Below the pieces are notes generated by a model, which was not told the origin of the DNA, did not search any database, and was given only the letters and a program-made list of their open reading frames with translations. Made by a program: the position numbers and the translations under genes. DNA of 64,000 nucleotides from Rhizobium rhizoryzae. Lineage in GTDB: Bacteria; Pseudomonadota; Alphaproteobacteria; Rhizobiales; Rhizobiaceae. The stretch is from positions 496,001-560,000 of the forward strand of contig NZ_CP049250.1 in the NCBI RefSeq assembly GCF_011046895.1, in the 5' to 3' direction. Shown here piece after piece: positions 25,828 to 33,935 of the stretch (position 1 is its first letter; each line of letters starts with the position of its first letter).

Positions 25828-26910
25828 TCAGAGAGGTCTGGATGCCCAGGCATCAAGACTGGTATCACGCAATTCCGTGACAGACCTGACGTCCAGACGA
25901 TCGAGTTCCGCGCCAAGTCCCCTCACGATATCGGCAGCGAGGCCCGGTCCCCGATAGACCATGCAGGAATAAAGCTGCACGAGATCGGCACCGGCCCGGA
26001 TTTTTTCGAGCGCCGTCTTCGCCGAAGATACACCGCCAACGCCGATGATGGGCAGGTTCGGACCAACGCGCTTGCGCATCTTTGCCAGTACCGTGGTTGA
26101 GCGGGAAAACAGCGGCTTGCCGGAAAGGCCTCCCGTTTCCCTGGACTGCGCCTCATCGCGCAAGCCGTCGCGGGAAAGCGTGGTGTTGGAAACGATCAAA
26201 CCGTCCAGCGGATGTGCCAGCGCTTCGGCTGCGATATCATCCATTCCTTCCTCGGTCAGGTCCGGCGCGATCTTCAGCAAGACCGGAACAGTTTTCCCCG
26301 TTCTGGCTGCTTCCTCATCGCGGGTTGCAAGCACTGCGCTCAACAGTGCCGAAAGGCTTTCGCGGGCCTGAAGGTCGCGCAAGCCAGGCGTATTGGGGGA
26401 GGAGATATTGGCGGTAAAGTAGCGGGCGACATCATAGAAGCGGCGAATGCCGAGCACATAGTCGCCAATGCGGTCTTCACTATCCTTGTTGGCACCGATG
26501 TTGACGCCGACAATGCCCTGAATTTTCGTTGCCAGCAGTCGAGCGAGTGCCGCCTCGTGACCCTCATTGTTGAAGCCAAGCCGGTTGATCACCGCCTCAT
26601 CCCTGGTCAGGCGGAAAATGCGTGGCTTGGGATTTCCATCCTGAGGTTTTGGTGTGACGGTGCCGACCTCCGTAAAGCCGAAGCCGAGACGAAGGATTGC
26701 CCCCGGCACCTCGGCATTCTTGTCATAGCCTGCAGCAAGGCCGACAGGATTGGGAAACTCCAGACCGCCCAAGGAAACCCGCAAGCGCGGATCGGGCGGC
26801 AGATGAACCGATGGAAGAAGCCCGGATCTCAAAGCTGCGATCGAAGCACCATGAGCCGTTTCAGGATCGAGGAGAAAAAGAGCATTGCGGGCGAGATCGA
26901 AAATCGGCAT
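25828..26910 (-). CDS. pyrD: Dihydroorotate dehydrogenase (quinone), class 2
   Basis: This 360-residue FMN enzyme oxidises dihydroorotate to orotate with the quinone pool in pyrimidine synthesis. It has the class 2 N-terminal membrane-associated helices (residues 1-40). FMN-binding segments include AAGYDKNAEVPGAILRLGFG and GNPKPRIFRL. The catalytic serine loop is ANISSPNTPGLRDLQ, and the C-terminal phosphate-binding segments are IGVGGVSSA and YSCMVYRGPGL. It begins within the stop of the DUF952 gene (TGATG), so the two are coupled, as in many rhizobia. Confidence 0.95.
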   Translation of the reverse strand: MPIFDLARNALFLLDPETAHGASIAALRSGLLPSVHLPPDPRLRVSLGGLEFPNPVGLAAGYDKNAEVPGAILRLGFGFTEVGTVTPKPQDGNPKPRIFRLTRDEAVINRLGFNNEGHEAALARLLATKIQGIVGVNIGANKDSEDRIGDYVLGIRRFYDVARYFTANISSPNTPGLRDLQARESLSALLSAVLATRDEEAARTGKTVPVLLKIAPDLTEEGMDDIAAEALAHPLDGLIVSNTTLSRDGLRDEAQSRETGGLSGKPLFSRSTTVLAKMRKRVGPNLPIIGVGGVSSAKTALEKIRAGADLVQLYSCMVYRGPGLAADIVRGLGAELDRLDVRSVTELRDTSLDAWASRPL

Positions 26911-27257
26911 CAGACAAGCTCCTCTGGAAATACATGCGATCCATCTGGTCCCACAGGCAGGGGGCGCTTCCAGATGACCGCATCGAGCGTCAGGCTTGCA
27001 TAGAGATGGGGAAAGAGATTACCGCCGCGAGACGGTTCATACTTCAACTGCTCCCCCAGACGATCGGCATCAATGGCGACCAGCAGCAGACCTGCCTGCC
27101 CCTTGAAGTGGCGGGCTGCGGTTTCGCGCACCTGGCTTGCGGTGGAGAAATGAATGAAGCCATCCGCCAGATCGACAGGCGCACCCTCGAAACGGCCTGA
27201 TTGTTCGGCGCTTGCCCAAAGGGGTTCTGGCACGATCTTATAGATGACATGACTCAT
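26910..27257 (-). CDS. DUF952 protein
   Basis: The 115-residue protein has the DUF952 pattern: IYKIVPEPLWASAEQSGRF, then DGFIHFSTASQV, then FPHLYASLTLDAVI. The fold is related to the KptA/ADP-ribosyltransferase-like group, but no activity is known. I chose the ATG at 27257; upstream in-frame sequence is not family-like. It overlaps pyrD. Confidence 0.88.
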   Translation of the reverse strand: MSHVIYKIVPEPLWASAEQSGRFEGAPVDLADGFIHFSTASQVRETAARHFKGQAGLLLVAIDADRLGEQLKYEPSRGGNLFPHLYASLTLDAVIWKRPLPVGPDGSHVFPEELV

Positions 27258-27370
27258 TGCGATGATCCGGCTGTGTCCTAGCTTATACCCTGCGCTTTGC
27301 CGCAAACGGGCGCACTTGTCCATCGCATCGGTAGCATTACTCGAAAATGCGATATTGGGAGGAAATAGCA

Positions 27371-27775
27371 ATGTCGGCTCGCGCCATCTTTACCACCACC
27401 GTTCTGCTTCTCTCCAGCGGTGCCGTCCTGGCGCAGAGTGCTGCGGATCCTGCACGCTTTCAACTGGAGCGGACAGAAAAGGGCTTCATCCGCCTCGACA
27501 AGCAAACCGGCGACGTAAGCTTCTGCCGGGAGGAGGCTTCGGGACTGACATGCCGTCTGGCTGCCGACGAGCGAAAGGCCTTCGAGCAGGAACTCGATGC
27601 GCTCGACAAGCGCGTCACCCAGTTGGAGACCAAAAGCTCATCCCGCACATCGGGGCTCCCAAGCGACGAGGAGGTCGAAAAATCACTTTCGATCATGGAA
27701 CGGTTCTTCCAGAGGTTCATGGATATTATCGGCGAACGGCGCGACGAACAGGATTACGATCCCAACAGGACCTGA
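27371..27775 (+). CDS. Small periplasmic protein of unknown function
   Basis: The 134-residue protein has a signal peptide cleaved near AVLAQS. A short domain follows with two cysteines (DVSFCREEASGLTCRLAADE), probably a disulfide loop, then a coiled coil (ELDALDKRVTQLE) and a charged tail. The ATG at 27371 has GGGAGGA upstream. Similar small proteins are common in rhizobia, but I cannot name a function. It is divergent from the DUF952/pyrD pair. Confidence 0.8.
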   Translation: MSARAIFTTTVLLLSSGAVLAQSAADPARFQLERTEKGFIRLDKQTGDVSFCREEASGLTCRLAADERKAFEQELDALDKRVTQLETKSSSRTSGLPSDEEVEKSLSIMERFFQRFMDIIGERRDEQDYDPNRT

Positions 27776-27882
27776 AACCGCTGGACCCCAAGACCTGCCC
27801 CCCTTAAACTTGGGCTTGTTTGATGCTTTTCAGAACGCTAAAATTCGTATCCTGGAAGGCTGGCATGCTCTTGGGAGGGGGT

Positions 27883-28536
27883 ATGGATATGCAGGAACTC
27901 ACCATCATCATTGCGGATGATCACCCGCTGTTTCGCGGCGCGCTTCGCCAGGCACTCAATACGGTGGCCGAGCAGCCTCACATCATTGAGGCCGGAACTT
28001 TCGAGGACGCACGAAAGGCAGTGCGAAGCCAGCCGGAAGCGGATCTTATGTTGCTGGATCTTGCCATGCCGGGTGTGAGCGGCTTCTCAGGGCTGATGTC
28101 CATGCGGGCAGAGTTCAGCAGCCTGCCTATCATGATTGTCTCAGCGACGGATGACGGCGCGACTGTGCGGCGCGCCATGGAACTAGGCGCGTCGGGCTTC
28201 ATCTCCAAATCTTCGGGACTGGACGATATTCGCAGCGCCATCGAAGCCGTTCTGGCCGGCGACGTCTGGTTCCCATCACAGGGTGAGCGGGATGCCGAAG
28301 AAGATCCGGCCGTCGTGGAACTGATCGAGCGATTGAAGACCCTGACACCACAGCAGACGCGCGTTCTATCCATGCTCGCCGAAGGTCTGCTCAACAAGCA
28401 GATCGCCTACGAACTCGGCGTTTCCGAAGCAACGATCAAGGCGCATGTTTCAGCGATCCTGTTGAAGCTCAACGTCGATAGCCGAACCCAGGCGGTCATC
28501 AAGCTTGGCAAGGTCAACATGGCCATGGTTGCTTGA
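27883..28536 (+). CDS. NarL/FixJ-type response regulator
   Basis: The protein of about 217 residues has a receiver domain with acidic pocket ADDHPLF and phosphoacceptor Asp in LMLLDLAMPG. A LuxR-type helix-turn-helix at about residues 150-210 contains LTPQQTRVLSMLAEGLLNKQ and GVSEATIKAHVSAILLKL. It should activate transcription when phosphorylated. No kinase gene adjoins it. Starts at 27883 and 27889 are both in frame behind GGGAGG; spacing does not decide between them. A U-rich terminator follows. Confidence 0.9.
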   Translation: MDMQELTIIIADDHPLFRGALRQALNTVAEQPHIIEAGTFEDARKAVRSQPEADLMLLDLAMPGVSGFSGLMSMRAEFSSLPIMIVSATDDGATVRRAMELGASGFISKSSGLDDIRSAIEAVLAGDVWFPSQGERDAEEDPAVVELIERLKTLTPQQTRVLSMLAEGLLNKQIAYELGVSEATIKAHVSAILLKLNVDSRTQAVIKLGKVNMAMVA

Positions 28537-28545
28537 CTGCTTTTT

Positions 28546-28571
28546 AAGGAAAGGATTTTATTCCTTTTTTT
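28546..28571 (+). terminator. Rho-independent terminator of the response regulator gene
   Basis: AAGGAA pairs with TTCCTT across a nine-base A/T-rich loop and is followed by a T run. The next 252 bases (28572-28823) hold no gene that I can support. Confidence 0.75.
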
Positions 28572-28823
28572 CTTTACGTCCGACGAAATTTTGGCTAAAG
28601 CTCCATGAAACTTCCGGGCGTGGAAGTGTTTAATCGTGTGTGGGGCGGTGACACCCTGAGACGAGAACACCTCCAGATTGCGCGGAGCTTCAGCCCTATG
28701 CTGCGTCACCGAATGTACGCGGTTTCGGGATCCGTAGCATTGATCGGAACTGTTTCATCCAGTTGTTGGAATACAGGCGAACTGCCATGGGGCATTCGAC
28801 CGGATCGCACGAAAGAGGCGGAT

Positions 28824-29573
28824 ATGAGTGAGACAAGTCGCGAAGCCATTTCCCTCTTGCAGGCCGTCCAGACTGAGCAGGTTGGCAAGGCAAGCGCTCT
28901 GTCCCGATCCGCCCTGTCACATAGCGGGATATGGCAGGCAATCGATACACTTGCCGAGAAGCACAAACTTTCGGCATCGGGCCTTGCCCGTCGGGCGGGC
29001 CTGGATCCCACATCTTTCAACAAGTCGAAGCGCCTGGGGCCGGATGGACGGGAGCGCTGGCCATCCACGGAATCCATTTCCAAGGTTTTGGAAGCCACAG
29101 GCGCATCTCTGGATGAATTCCTGGGCTATCTGGCGCCGACTGGTACTCCACGTATGCCTGACGGAGTTTTTCTGCCGCAAATGAGTTCCATCCCCCTGCT
29201 CGGCTTTGCCCAGGCTGGAGCCGGAGGTTTCTTTGACGATGGGGGCTTTCCTGCCGGTCAAGGGTGGGATGTGGTGGAGTTTCCCGCCGCCGTTTCGAAG
29301 CACAACAATGTCTATGCTCTCGAAGTTCAGGACGATTCCATGCTGCCACTCTATCGAGACGGTGATCGATTGATCGTGGAGCCCGGCGCGCAGGTTCGAA
29401 AGGGAGACCGCGTTGTTGTCAAGACACGCGAAGGAGAGGTGATGGCGAAGGTTCTTGCACGGCAGAGTGCGCGCTCAATTGAGCTTTCCTCGCTTAATCC
29501 CGACCATCCGAACCGCAATTTTGCAGTTGAAGACATCGATTGGATCGCCCGTATCATCTGGGCCAGCCAATGA
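28824..29573 (+). CDS. HTH regulator with S24 LexA/CI-type peptidase domain
   Basis: The 249-residue protein has an N-terminal helix-turn-helix near residues 35-95 (LAEKHKLSASGLARRAGLDP), a linker, and a C-terminal S24 domain. The latter has the presumed nucleophile Ser in VQDDSMLPLYRDGD and the presumed general-base Lys in RVVVKTREGEVMAKVL. Such proteins repress until self-cleavage, often after DNA damage, but many chromosomal copies are housekeeping regulators. The ATG at 28824 has AAAGAGG upstream; an in-frame start at 28605 would add 73 unusual residues. No prophage genes are nearby, so this is not an obvious phage repressor. Confidence 0.87.
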   Translation: MSETSREAISLLQAVQTEQVGKASALSRSALSHSGIWQAIDTLAEKHKLSASGLARRAGLDPTSFNKSKRLGPDGRERWPSTESISKVLEATGASLDEFLGYLAPTGTPRMPDGVFLPQMSSIPLLGFAQAGAGGFFDDGGFPAGQGWDVVEFPAAVSKHNNVYALEVQDDSMLPLYRDGDRLIVEPGAQVRKGDRVVVKTREGEVMAKVLARQSARSIELSSLNPDHPNRNFAVEDIDWIARIIWASQ

Positions 29574-29602
29574 GGCAAGGCTGGTAGAGAGGTCAAGCTG
29601 CT

Positions 29603-30481
29603 TCAGTAGAAGCCGTTGGGGAAGTAGCGAAGATAGATGTCCTGTAGTCGCCCTTTTGCAGCCAGTTGAGCCAGAGCATAGTCGACGGCCGCCGTCAGTT
29701 GAACCGCATTTCCCTTGCGAAGCATGACCGCGAACCCTTCACCCAGATAATGCTGAGACAGGTAGGGGCCATCCAGCAGAACGCAGCACTTTTCTGCAGC
29801 AGGACTGGCGACCCAGAAGGGTACTCTCACGCCATCTGCGAGGATTGCATCGACTTTGCCTTCCTTGAGTGAAGAGAACAATTCTTCCTGCCCGTTCACA
29901 GGAACGGCCACGAGTTTTGGGAAGAATGCTCCAAGCATTTTCTCGTGCGCGGTATTGGCGATTACACCAACTTTCCGTCCTGCCAAAGCGTCTCCTGCCC
30001 GGCCAGACAAACCGAGTTTGCCTTGTACAGCGAACCGGGCTGGCAGAAACAAATAGGGTCTGGAGAAAGAAAACTTCTGCCGCAAGCTGGACGTTATCGC
30101 AATTCCAGACATCACGGCTTCACCGTTTCCAGCCTCGAGAGCCCCCTCCAGATCTGCGTACGGCATAGCCTGGACCTGACATTTGGCCTCGATGTTCAGC
30201 TCTCTACACACCTCTCTGATCACATCTACGTGATAACCAGCCAGTCGTCCGGTCTGATCGACGAAATTGAACGGAGGAAAATCAGACGCCGTCAATATGC
30301 GAAAGCGAGCAAGGTTTGACAAATCAGGCTTGGTTAAACGTTCATTCGGGTCCGATAGGACAGGTACGCCCCCGAGGTTCTCCGCAGCCTGAGATACTTG
30401 AACATAAATTATTGAAATAATTGATAAAATAAGAAGAAATGCAACTCTAAATCCAGGCTTTATTTCTCGAATAAAACTCAT
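29603..30481 (-). CDS. Periplasmic solute-binding protein, family 3
   Basis: The 292-residue protein has a signal peptide (FLLILSIISIIYVQVSQAA) and a bilobed family 3 binding domain. Recognisable segments are FPPFNFVDQTGRLAGYHVDV, a hinge segment MSGIAITSSLRQKF and the C-terminal EGFAVMLRKGNA. It should bind a small polar or amino-acid-like ligand in the periplasm. No ABC permease or ATPase gene is adjacent, which is unusual for a transport protein; it may act as an orphan receptor. It is divergent from the membrane glycosyltransferase, with almost no spacer. Confidence 0.85.
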   Translation of the reverse strand: MSFIREIKPGFRVAFLLILSIISIIYVQVSQAAENLGGVPVLSDPNERLTKPDLSNLARFRILTASDFPPFNFVDQTGRLAGYHVDVIREVCRELNIEAKCQVQAMPYADLEGALEAGNGEAVMSGIAITSSLRQKFSFSRPYLFLPARFAVQGKLGLSGRAGDALAGRKVGVIANTAHEKMLGAFFPKLVAVPVNGQEELFSSLKEGKVDAILADGVRVPFWVASPAAEKCCVLLDGPYLSQHYLGEGFAVMLRKGNAVQLTAAVDYALAQLAAKGRLQDIYLRYFPNGFY

Positions 30482-30484
30482 TAG

Positions 30485-32470
30485 TTGCAATCCTGTCATC
30501 CATATCGAAGTATCGGCAACGGCCTATCACGGTGTACCAGCTTGACCGTTTCGGGGGAATATCAAGAGGACATTCTTGACTCCAAGATATCAGAGGGCTC
30601 GCAACATGAGCCCTCGCCTGCACGCAAAAGAGAACTTTTGCCGGACCTCGATGAGGCAGGGGCTCTTCGCCTGCTGGGTGTTTCTCGTACGCTCGTCAGC
30701 AGGCTGTCACGGCAGGCGGCCATAAATCAATCCTCGCTTGAGGAGGAATTGCTGGCGAACCGGCATATTGACGAAGAACGGCATTTCGAAGCCATGGCTG
30801 AAATGCTCGGACTGCCTTTTACGGCGAAGATCAACGGAGACAATGTTCAGGATCTCCCGCGGCTGGACAGTCAGCTTCAATACCCCACTCAAGTGCGGGT
30901 TATCGAACGGCATCGCGCCCCTAAGGTTGCTATCGTTCCGCAGGCTGCGAGGCTCGGCGCCACAGCGGAACTCCTCAGAAAACTTCCGGATCTTCGTCAG
31001 ACTTTGGTCGTCACCACGCCGTCCGCCATTCGAAAGGCAGTGTGGACATGCGGAGCAGAACGGCGCGTGCGCTCTGTTGTTTTCCATCTTTTCGAAACTG
31101 CGCCTGATGCATCAGCCCGCATTGTCGCTTCCGGCAAGCAGGGCTTTCTCGGTGGCGGGATCCTTGCAGCCTTGCTGTTGATCCTGTTGCATGCCCCCGC
31201 ACTCATGCTGCCGCTGATCCACGTCATTCTTTCTGTTTCCTATCTATTTGCAATCATTCTACGCATTGTTGCCTTGGTCCTTTTAAGGAAACAGTCGCCG
31301 CCACCACGCCTTATCGACCTTCCCCCTGCCCTTCCGCGCTATTGCGTCATGGTCGCCCTTTACAAAGAGGCGGAAGTCGCAGCACAACTTATTCGCAGTT
31401 TGGAGCGTCTCGAATGGCCAAGCGCCCGGCTGGATATCAAGCTCGTTTGTGAGGCCGACGACCTCGACACACTGACCGCCCTCAAGCAGGTCCGGCTGCC
31501 GCCGAATTTCGAGGTCGTTGAAGTGCCACCCTGTGCTCCGCGAACAAAGCCGAAAGCGCTGAGTTATGCCTTGGCTGGAGTTCGCGGTGAATACCTGACC
31601 ATCTACGATGCGGAAGACAGACCGCACCCCAAGCAATTGCTTGAGGCATATACCCGGTTTGTTGCGGCACCTCCCGACGTCGCCTGCCTCCAATCGCCTC
31701 TCGTTATCGGCAATCCAGAGAAGAGCTCGGTCAGTGCCTTGTTTGCACTCGAATATGCCGCCCTCTTCCGCGGTCTCCTGCCCATGCTGGCCCGGTTCAG
31801 ATTGCCGCTACCACTTGGCGGGACATCCAATCATTTCAAAACCGATGTCCTACGCGAGGTTGGAGCCTGGGACCCATTCAACGTGACAGAAGATGCGGAT
31901 CTCGGAATGCGGCTGTTTCGCCACGGATACCGGGCTGAGACCCTGCGTTATCAGACTGTCGAGGATGCGCCCGTGAATTACAATATCTGGCTCGGCCAAC
32001 GTGTTCGCTGGTTCAAGGGATGGTTCCAAACCTGGCTCGTGATCATGCGCAACCCGGGCAAGGCGACACACGAGTTGGGTTTTCCAGCCATGCTGACATT
32101 CCAGCTCATGATTGGCGGCATGCTGCTCTCAGCCCTGATGCACCCGCTCACGCCCGTTCTTCTCATATCGATTCTCTACCGGGTCTTTATCGACATTGAC
32201 AGCGGTTCGAGCCTCACGACTCGCGCTCTGGTCGTGCTGGATCTCTTCAATGTGTTTGGCAGCTACGCCGTGTTTCTCCTGCTCGGCCTGAAGTGCATGG
32301 TTGCAGAAGAAAAGCGGAGGGTGGGATGGCGGTGGATGGCTCTTCCCTATTATTGGATGATGGTGTCGAGGGCCGCCTGGCGCGCTGCGAATGAACTGCG
32401 GACACGCCCATTCTTCTGGCACAAGACGCCTCACAGGCCACGTGATGAGGCCGCAATGCCGGATGGATGA
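30485..32470 (+). CDS. Membrane family 2 glycosyltransferase with MshEN-like N-terminal domain
   Basis: The frame encodes up to 661 residues. Residues 60-110 resemble the N-terminal domain of type II secretion ATPases (ISRTLVSRLSRQ, HFEAMAEMLGLPF), and a poorly known region follows to about 215. Two membrane helices lie at 220-265. The catalytic domain has the acidic motifs DAEDRP (near 375) and TEDADLG (near 468) and the processive-type motif QRVRW (near 505). A C-terminal membrane cluster follows. It probably polymerises or transfers a sugar across the inner membrane to make an extracellular glycan. The start is not resolved: 30485 and 30542 are TTG codons without clear ribosome sites. It could be an exopolysaccharide or beta-glucan synthase. 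Confidence 0.85.
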   Translation: MQSCHPYRSIGNGLSRCTSLTVSGEYQEDILDSKISEGSQHEPSPARKRELLPDLDEAGALRLLGVSRTLVSRLSRQAAINQSSLEEELLANRHIDEERHFEAMAEMLGLPFTAKINGDNVQDLPRLDSQLQYPTQVRVIERHRAPKVAIVPQAARLGATAELLRKLPDLRQTLVVTTPSAIRKAVWTCGAERRVRSVVFHLFETAPDASARIVASGKQGFLGGGILAALLLILLHAPALMLPLIHVILSVSYLFAIILRIVALVLLRKQSPPPRLIDLPPALPRYCVMVALYKEAEVAAQLIRSLERLEWPSARLDIKLVCEADDLDTLTALKQVRLPPNFEVVEVPPCAPRTKPKALSYALAGVRGEYLTIYDAEDRPHPKQLLEAYTRFVAAPPDVACLQSPLVIGNPEKSSVSALFALEYAALFRGLLPMLARFRLPLPLGGTSNHFKTDVLREVGAWDPFNVTEDADLGMRLFRHGYRAETLRYQTVEDAPVNYNIWLGQRVRWFKGWFQTWLVIMRNPGKATHELGFPAMLTFQLMIGGMLLSALMHPLTPVLLISILYRVFIDIDSGSSLTTRALVVLDLFNVFGSYAVFLLLGLKCMVAEEKRRVGWRWMALPYYWMMVSRAAWRAANELRTRPFFWHKTPHRPRDEAAMPDG

Positions 32471-32486
32471 TTGCGTCGGCTGGATT

Positions 32487-32560
32487 TGGAGCGGGTGAAG
32501 GGAATCGAACCCTCGTATTCAGCTTGGGAAGCTGCTGCTCTACCATTGAGCTACACCCGC
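32487..32560 (-). tRNA. tRNA-Gly (CCC)
   Basis: The 74-base cloverleaf is on the minus strand with anticodon loop TTCCCAA, giving anticodon CCC. The acceptor stem GCGGGTG/CACCCGC and the T-arm GAGGG/CCCTT pair, and the CCA end is encoded. Confidence 0.93.
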
Positions 32561-32647
32561 GCTCGACATTCGAGAACTAGCATCGGCGTCATGCACCATC
32601 AAGCAAAAATGCGTCTTTCCGCGTATCCGCATCGCGGGCCGTGAAGC

Positions 32648-33742
32648 CTATAGCTTGAAATGCTTGGAGAGCTTGAGACCCTGCGCCTGATAGTTGGAAC
32701 CGAGACCGGTGCCATAAAGGCCTTGCGGCCGTTCGAGCATGTGCTCGTAAACCAGCCGTCCGACAATCTGCCCATGCTCCAGAATGAACGGAACCTCGTG
32801 ACTGCGAACTTCCAGGACTGCACGACTGCCTGAGCCACCTGCAGCAGCATGGCCAAACCCCGGATCGAAGAAACCGGCATAATGCACGCGAAACTCTCCG
32901 ACGAGTGGATCGTAAGGGGTCATCTCGGCGGCATAGGAGGGCGGCACATGGACTGCTTCGCGCGAGACCAGAATGTAGAACTCATCCGGATCGAGGATCA
33001 GTTCATTGCGTCCACGGCTGTAGATCGGCTCCCAGAAATCCAGAACCTCGTGCTGAGCTTTCCTGTCGACATCGATGACCGAGGTATGATGTTTGCCTCT
33101 GTAGCCAATCAAGCCTTCGGGACCGGTTCCCTTCAAATCGATGGAGAGCGCAATGCCACCGCCTGAAACATTGGGCGTTTCGCTTGCGACCAGCGTTTCA
33201 GCCGCGTGCAGTTCCACAAGATCCGCCTCGCTCAACAGCGCATTGCCCACTCTGAAGCGGATCTGCGAAAGCCGGGAGCCGCGGCGAACGATGACAGGGA
33301 AAGTGCGCGGCGAGATCTCCAGATAGAGAGGGCCGCTGTAACCGGCGGGAATCTTGTCGAATTCCTGGGCGTGGTCAACCATCACGCGCGTGAAGATATC
33401 GAGCCTTCCCGTCGAGCTTTTCGGATTGGTGGACGCAGAGAGTTCCGCAGGCAGATCAAGGCTTTCCATCAGCGGCACGATGTAGACGCAGCCTGTCTCA
33501 AGCACAGCGCCATGTTCCAGATCGATCTCATGCAGCGTCAGCCGGTCGAGCTTGCTTGCAACCGTGCTGCTGCGGCCCGGCATGAAGCTGGCGCGCACCC
33601 GCAGGGCCTTGGAGCCCAGTCGAAGATCGAGGCTTGCCGGCTGGATCTGGTCACCATCCAGTGGCGCCTCGGATTTCAATTGACCCTCGGCGAAGAGTGC
33701 CTTGATCGCACGATCTGCCAGAATACCCGCTGTACGTTCCAT
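32648..33742 (-). CDS. dcd: 2'-deoxycytidine 5'-triphosphate deaminase, double-domain form
   Basis: The 364-residue protein is about twice the length of classical Dcd. It carries two dUTPase-like halves, with PASLDLRLGSKALRV near residue 35 and a second domain containing RNELILDPDEFYILVSRE near 245. This large form is typical of alphaproteobacteria. It deaminates dCTP to dUTP for dTTP synthesis. SASTNPKSSTGRLDIF contains the conserved Ser/Arg of the family. It is transcribed away from metZ. Confidence 0.9.
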   Translation of the reverse strand: MERTAGILADRAIKALFAEGQLKSEAPLDGDQIQPASLDLRLGSKALRVRASFMPGRSSTVASKLDRLTLHEIDLEHGAVLETGCVYIVPLMESLDLPAELSASTNPKSSTGRLDIFTRVMVDHAQEFDKIPAGYSGPLYLEISPRTFPVIVRRGSRLSQIRFRVGNALLSEADLVELHAAETLVASETPNVSGGGIALSIDLKGTGPEGLIGYRGKHHTSVIDVDRKAQHEVLDFWEPIYSRGRNELILDPDEFYILVSREAVHVPPSYAAEMTPYDPLVGEFRVHYAGFFDPGFGHAAAGGSGSRAVLEVRSHEVPFILEHGQIVGRLVYEHMLERPQGLYGTGLGSNYQAQGLKLSKHFKL

Positions 33743-33824
33743 AAACCCTATCCTTCAATCGCGCGACAAAAGCAAAAGCAGGGAATTGACGCAAGCTCTG
33801 CTTGGGCGTAAGGCATGCTTATCC

Positions 33825-33881
33825 CGTGGTGATTTGGCCGGTCGGCTTGCAGCCACGTTAAACAAGTGGCTAAAGGACCGG
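33825..33881 (+). promoter_or_regulatory. SAM-II riboswitch aptamer controlling metZ
   Basis: The stretch has the SAM-II (metA motif) consensus: stem CGTGG (33825-33829) with CCACG (33853-33857), the internal TGATTTGG segment and a 3' TGGCTAAAGG segment. CCGGTC (33838-33843) can pair with GACCGG (33876-33881) as the pseudoknot. It lies about 55 bases before metZ, a known target of SAM-II in rhizobia. Confidence 0.9.
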
Positions 33882-33914
33882 GTGCGAACCGGTCCCATTG
33901 CGACCGGTTTTTTT
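33875..33914 (+). terminator. Attenuator (antiterminator/terminator) downstream of the SAM-II aptamer
   Basis: GGACCGG (33875-33881) can pair with CCGGTCC (33889-33895). Alternatively AACCGGT (33887-33893) pairs with ACCGGTT (33903-33909), followed by seven T residues (33908-33914). The two stems are mutually exclusive, and the first shares GACCGG with the aptamer pseudoknot. Confidence 0.7.
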
Positions 33915-33935
33915 GTTTTGAAGTGGTAACACGAC

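Noticed and set aside
28605-28823. N-terminal extension of the S24 regulator by 73 codons
   Set aside because: The ATG at 28824 has a proper ribosome site and the upstream residues do not look like a folded domain.
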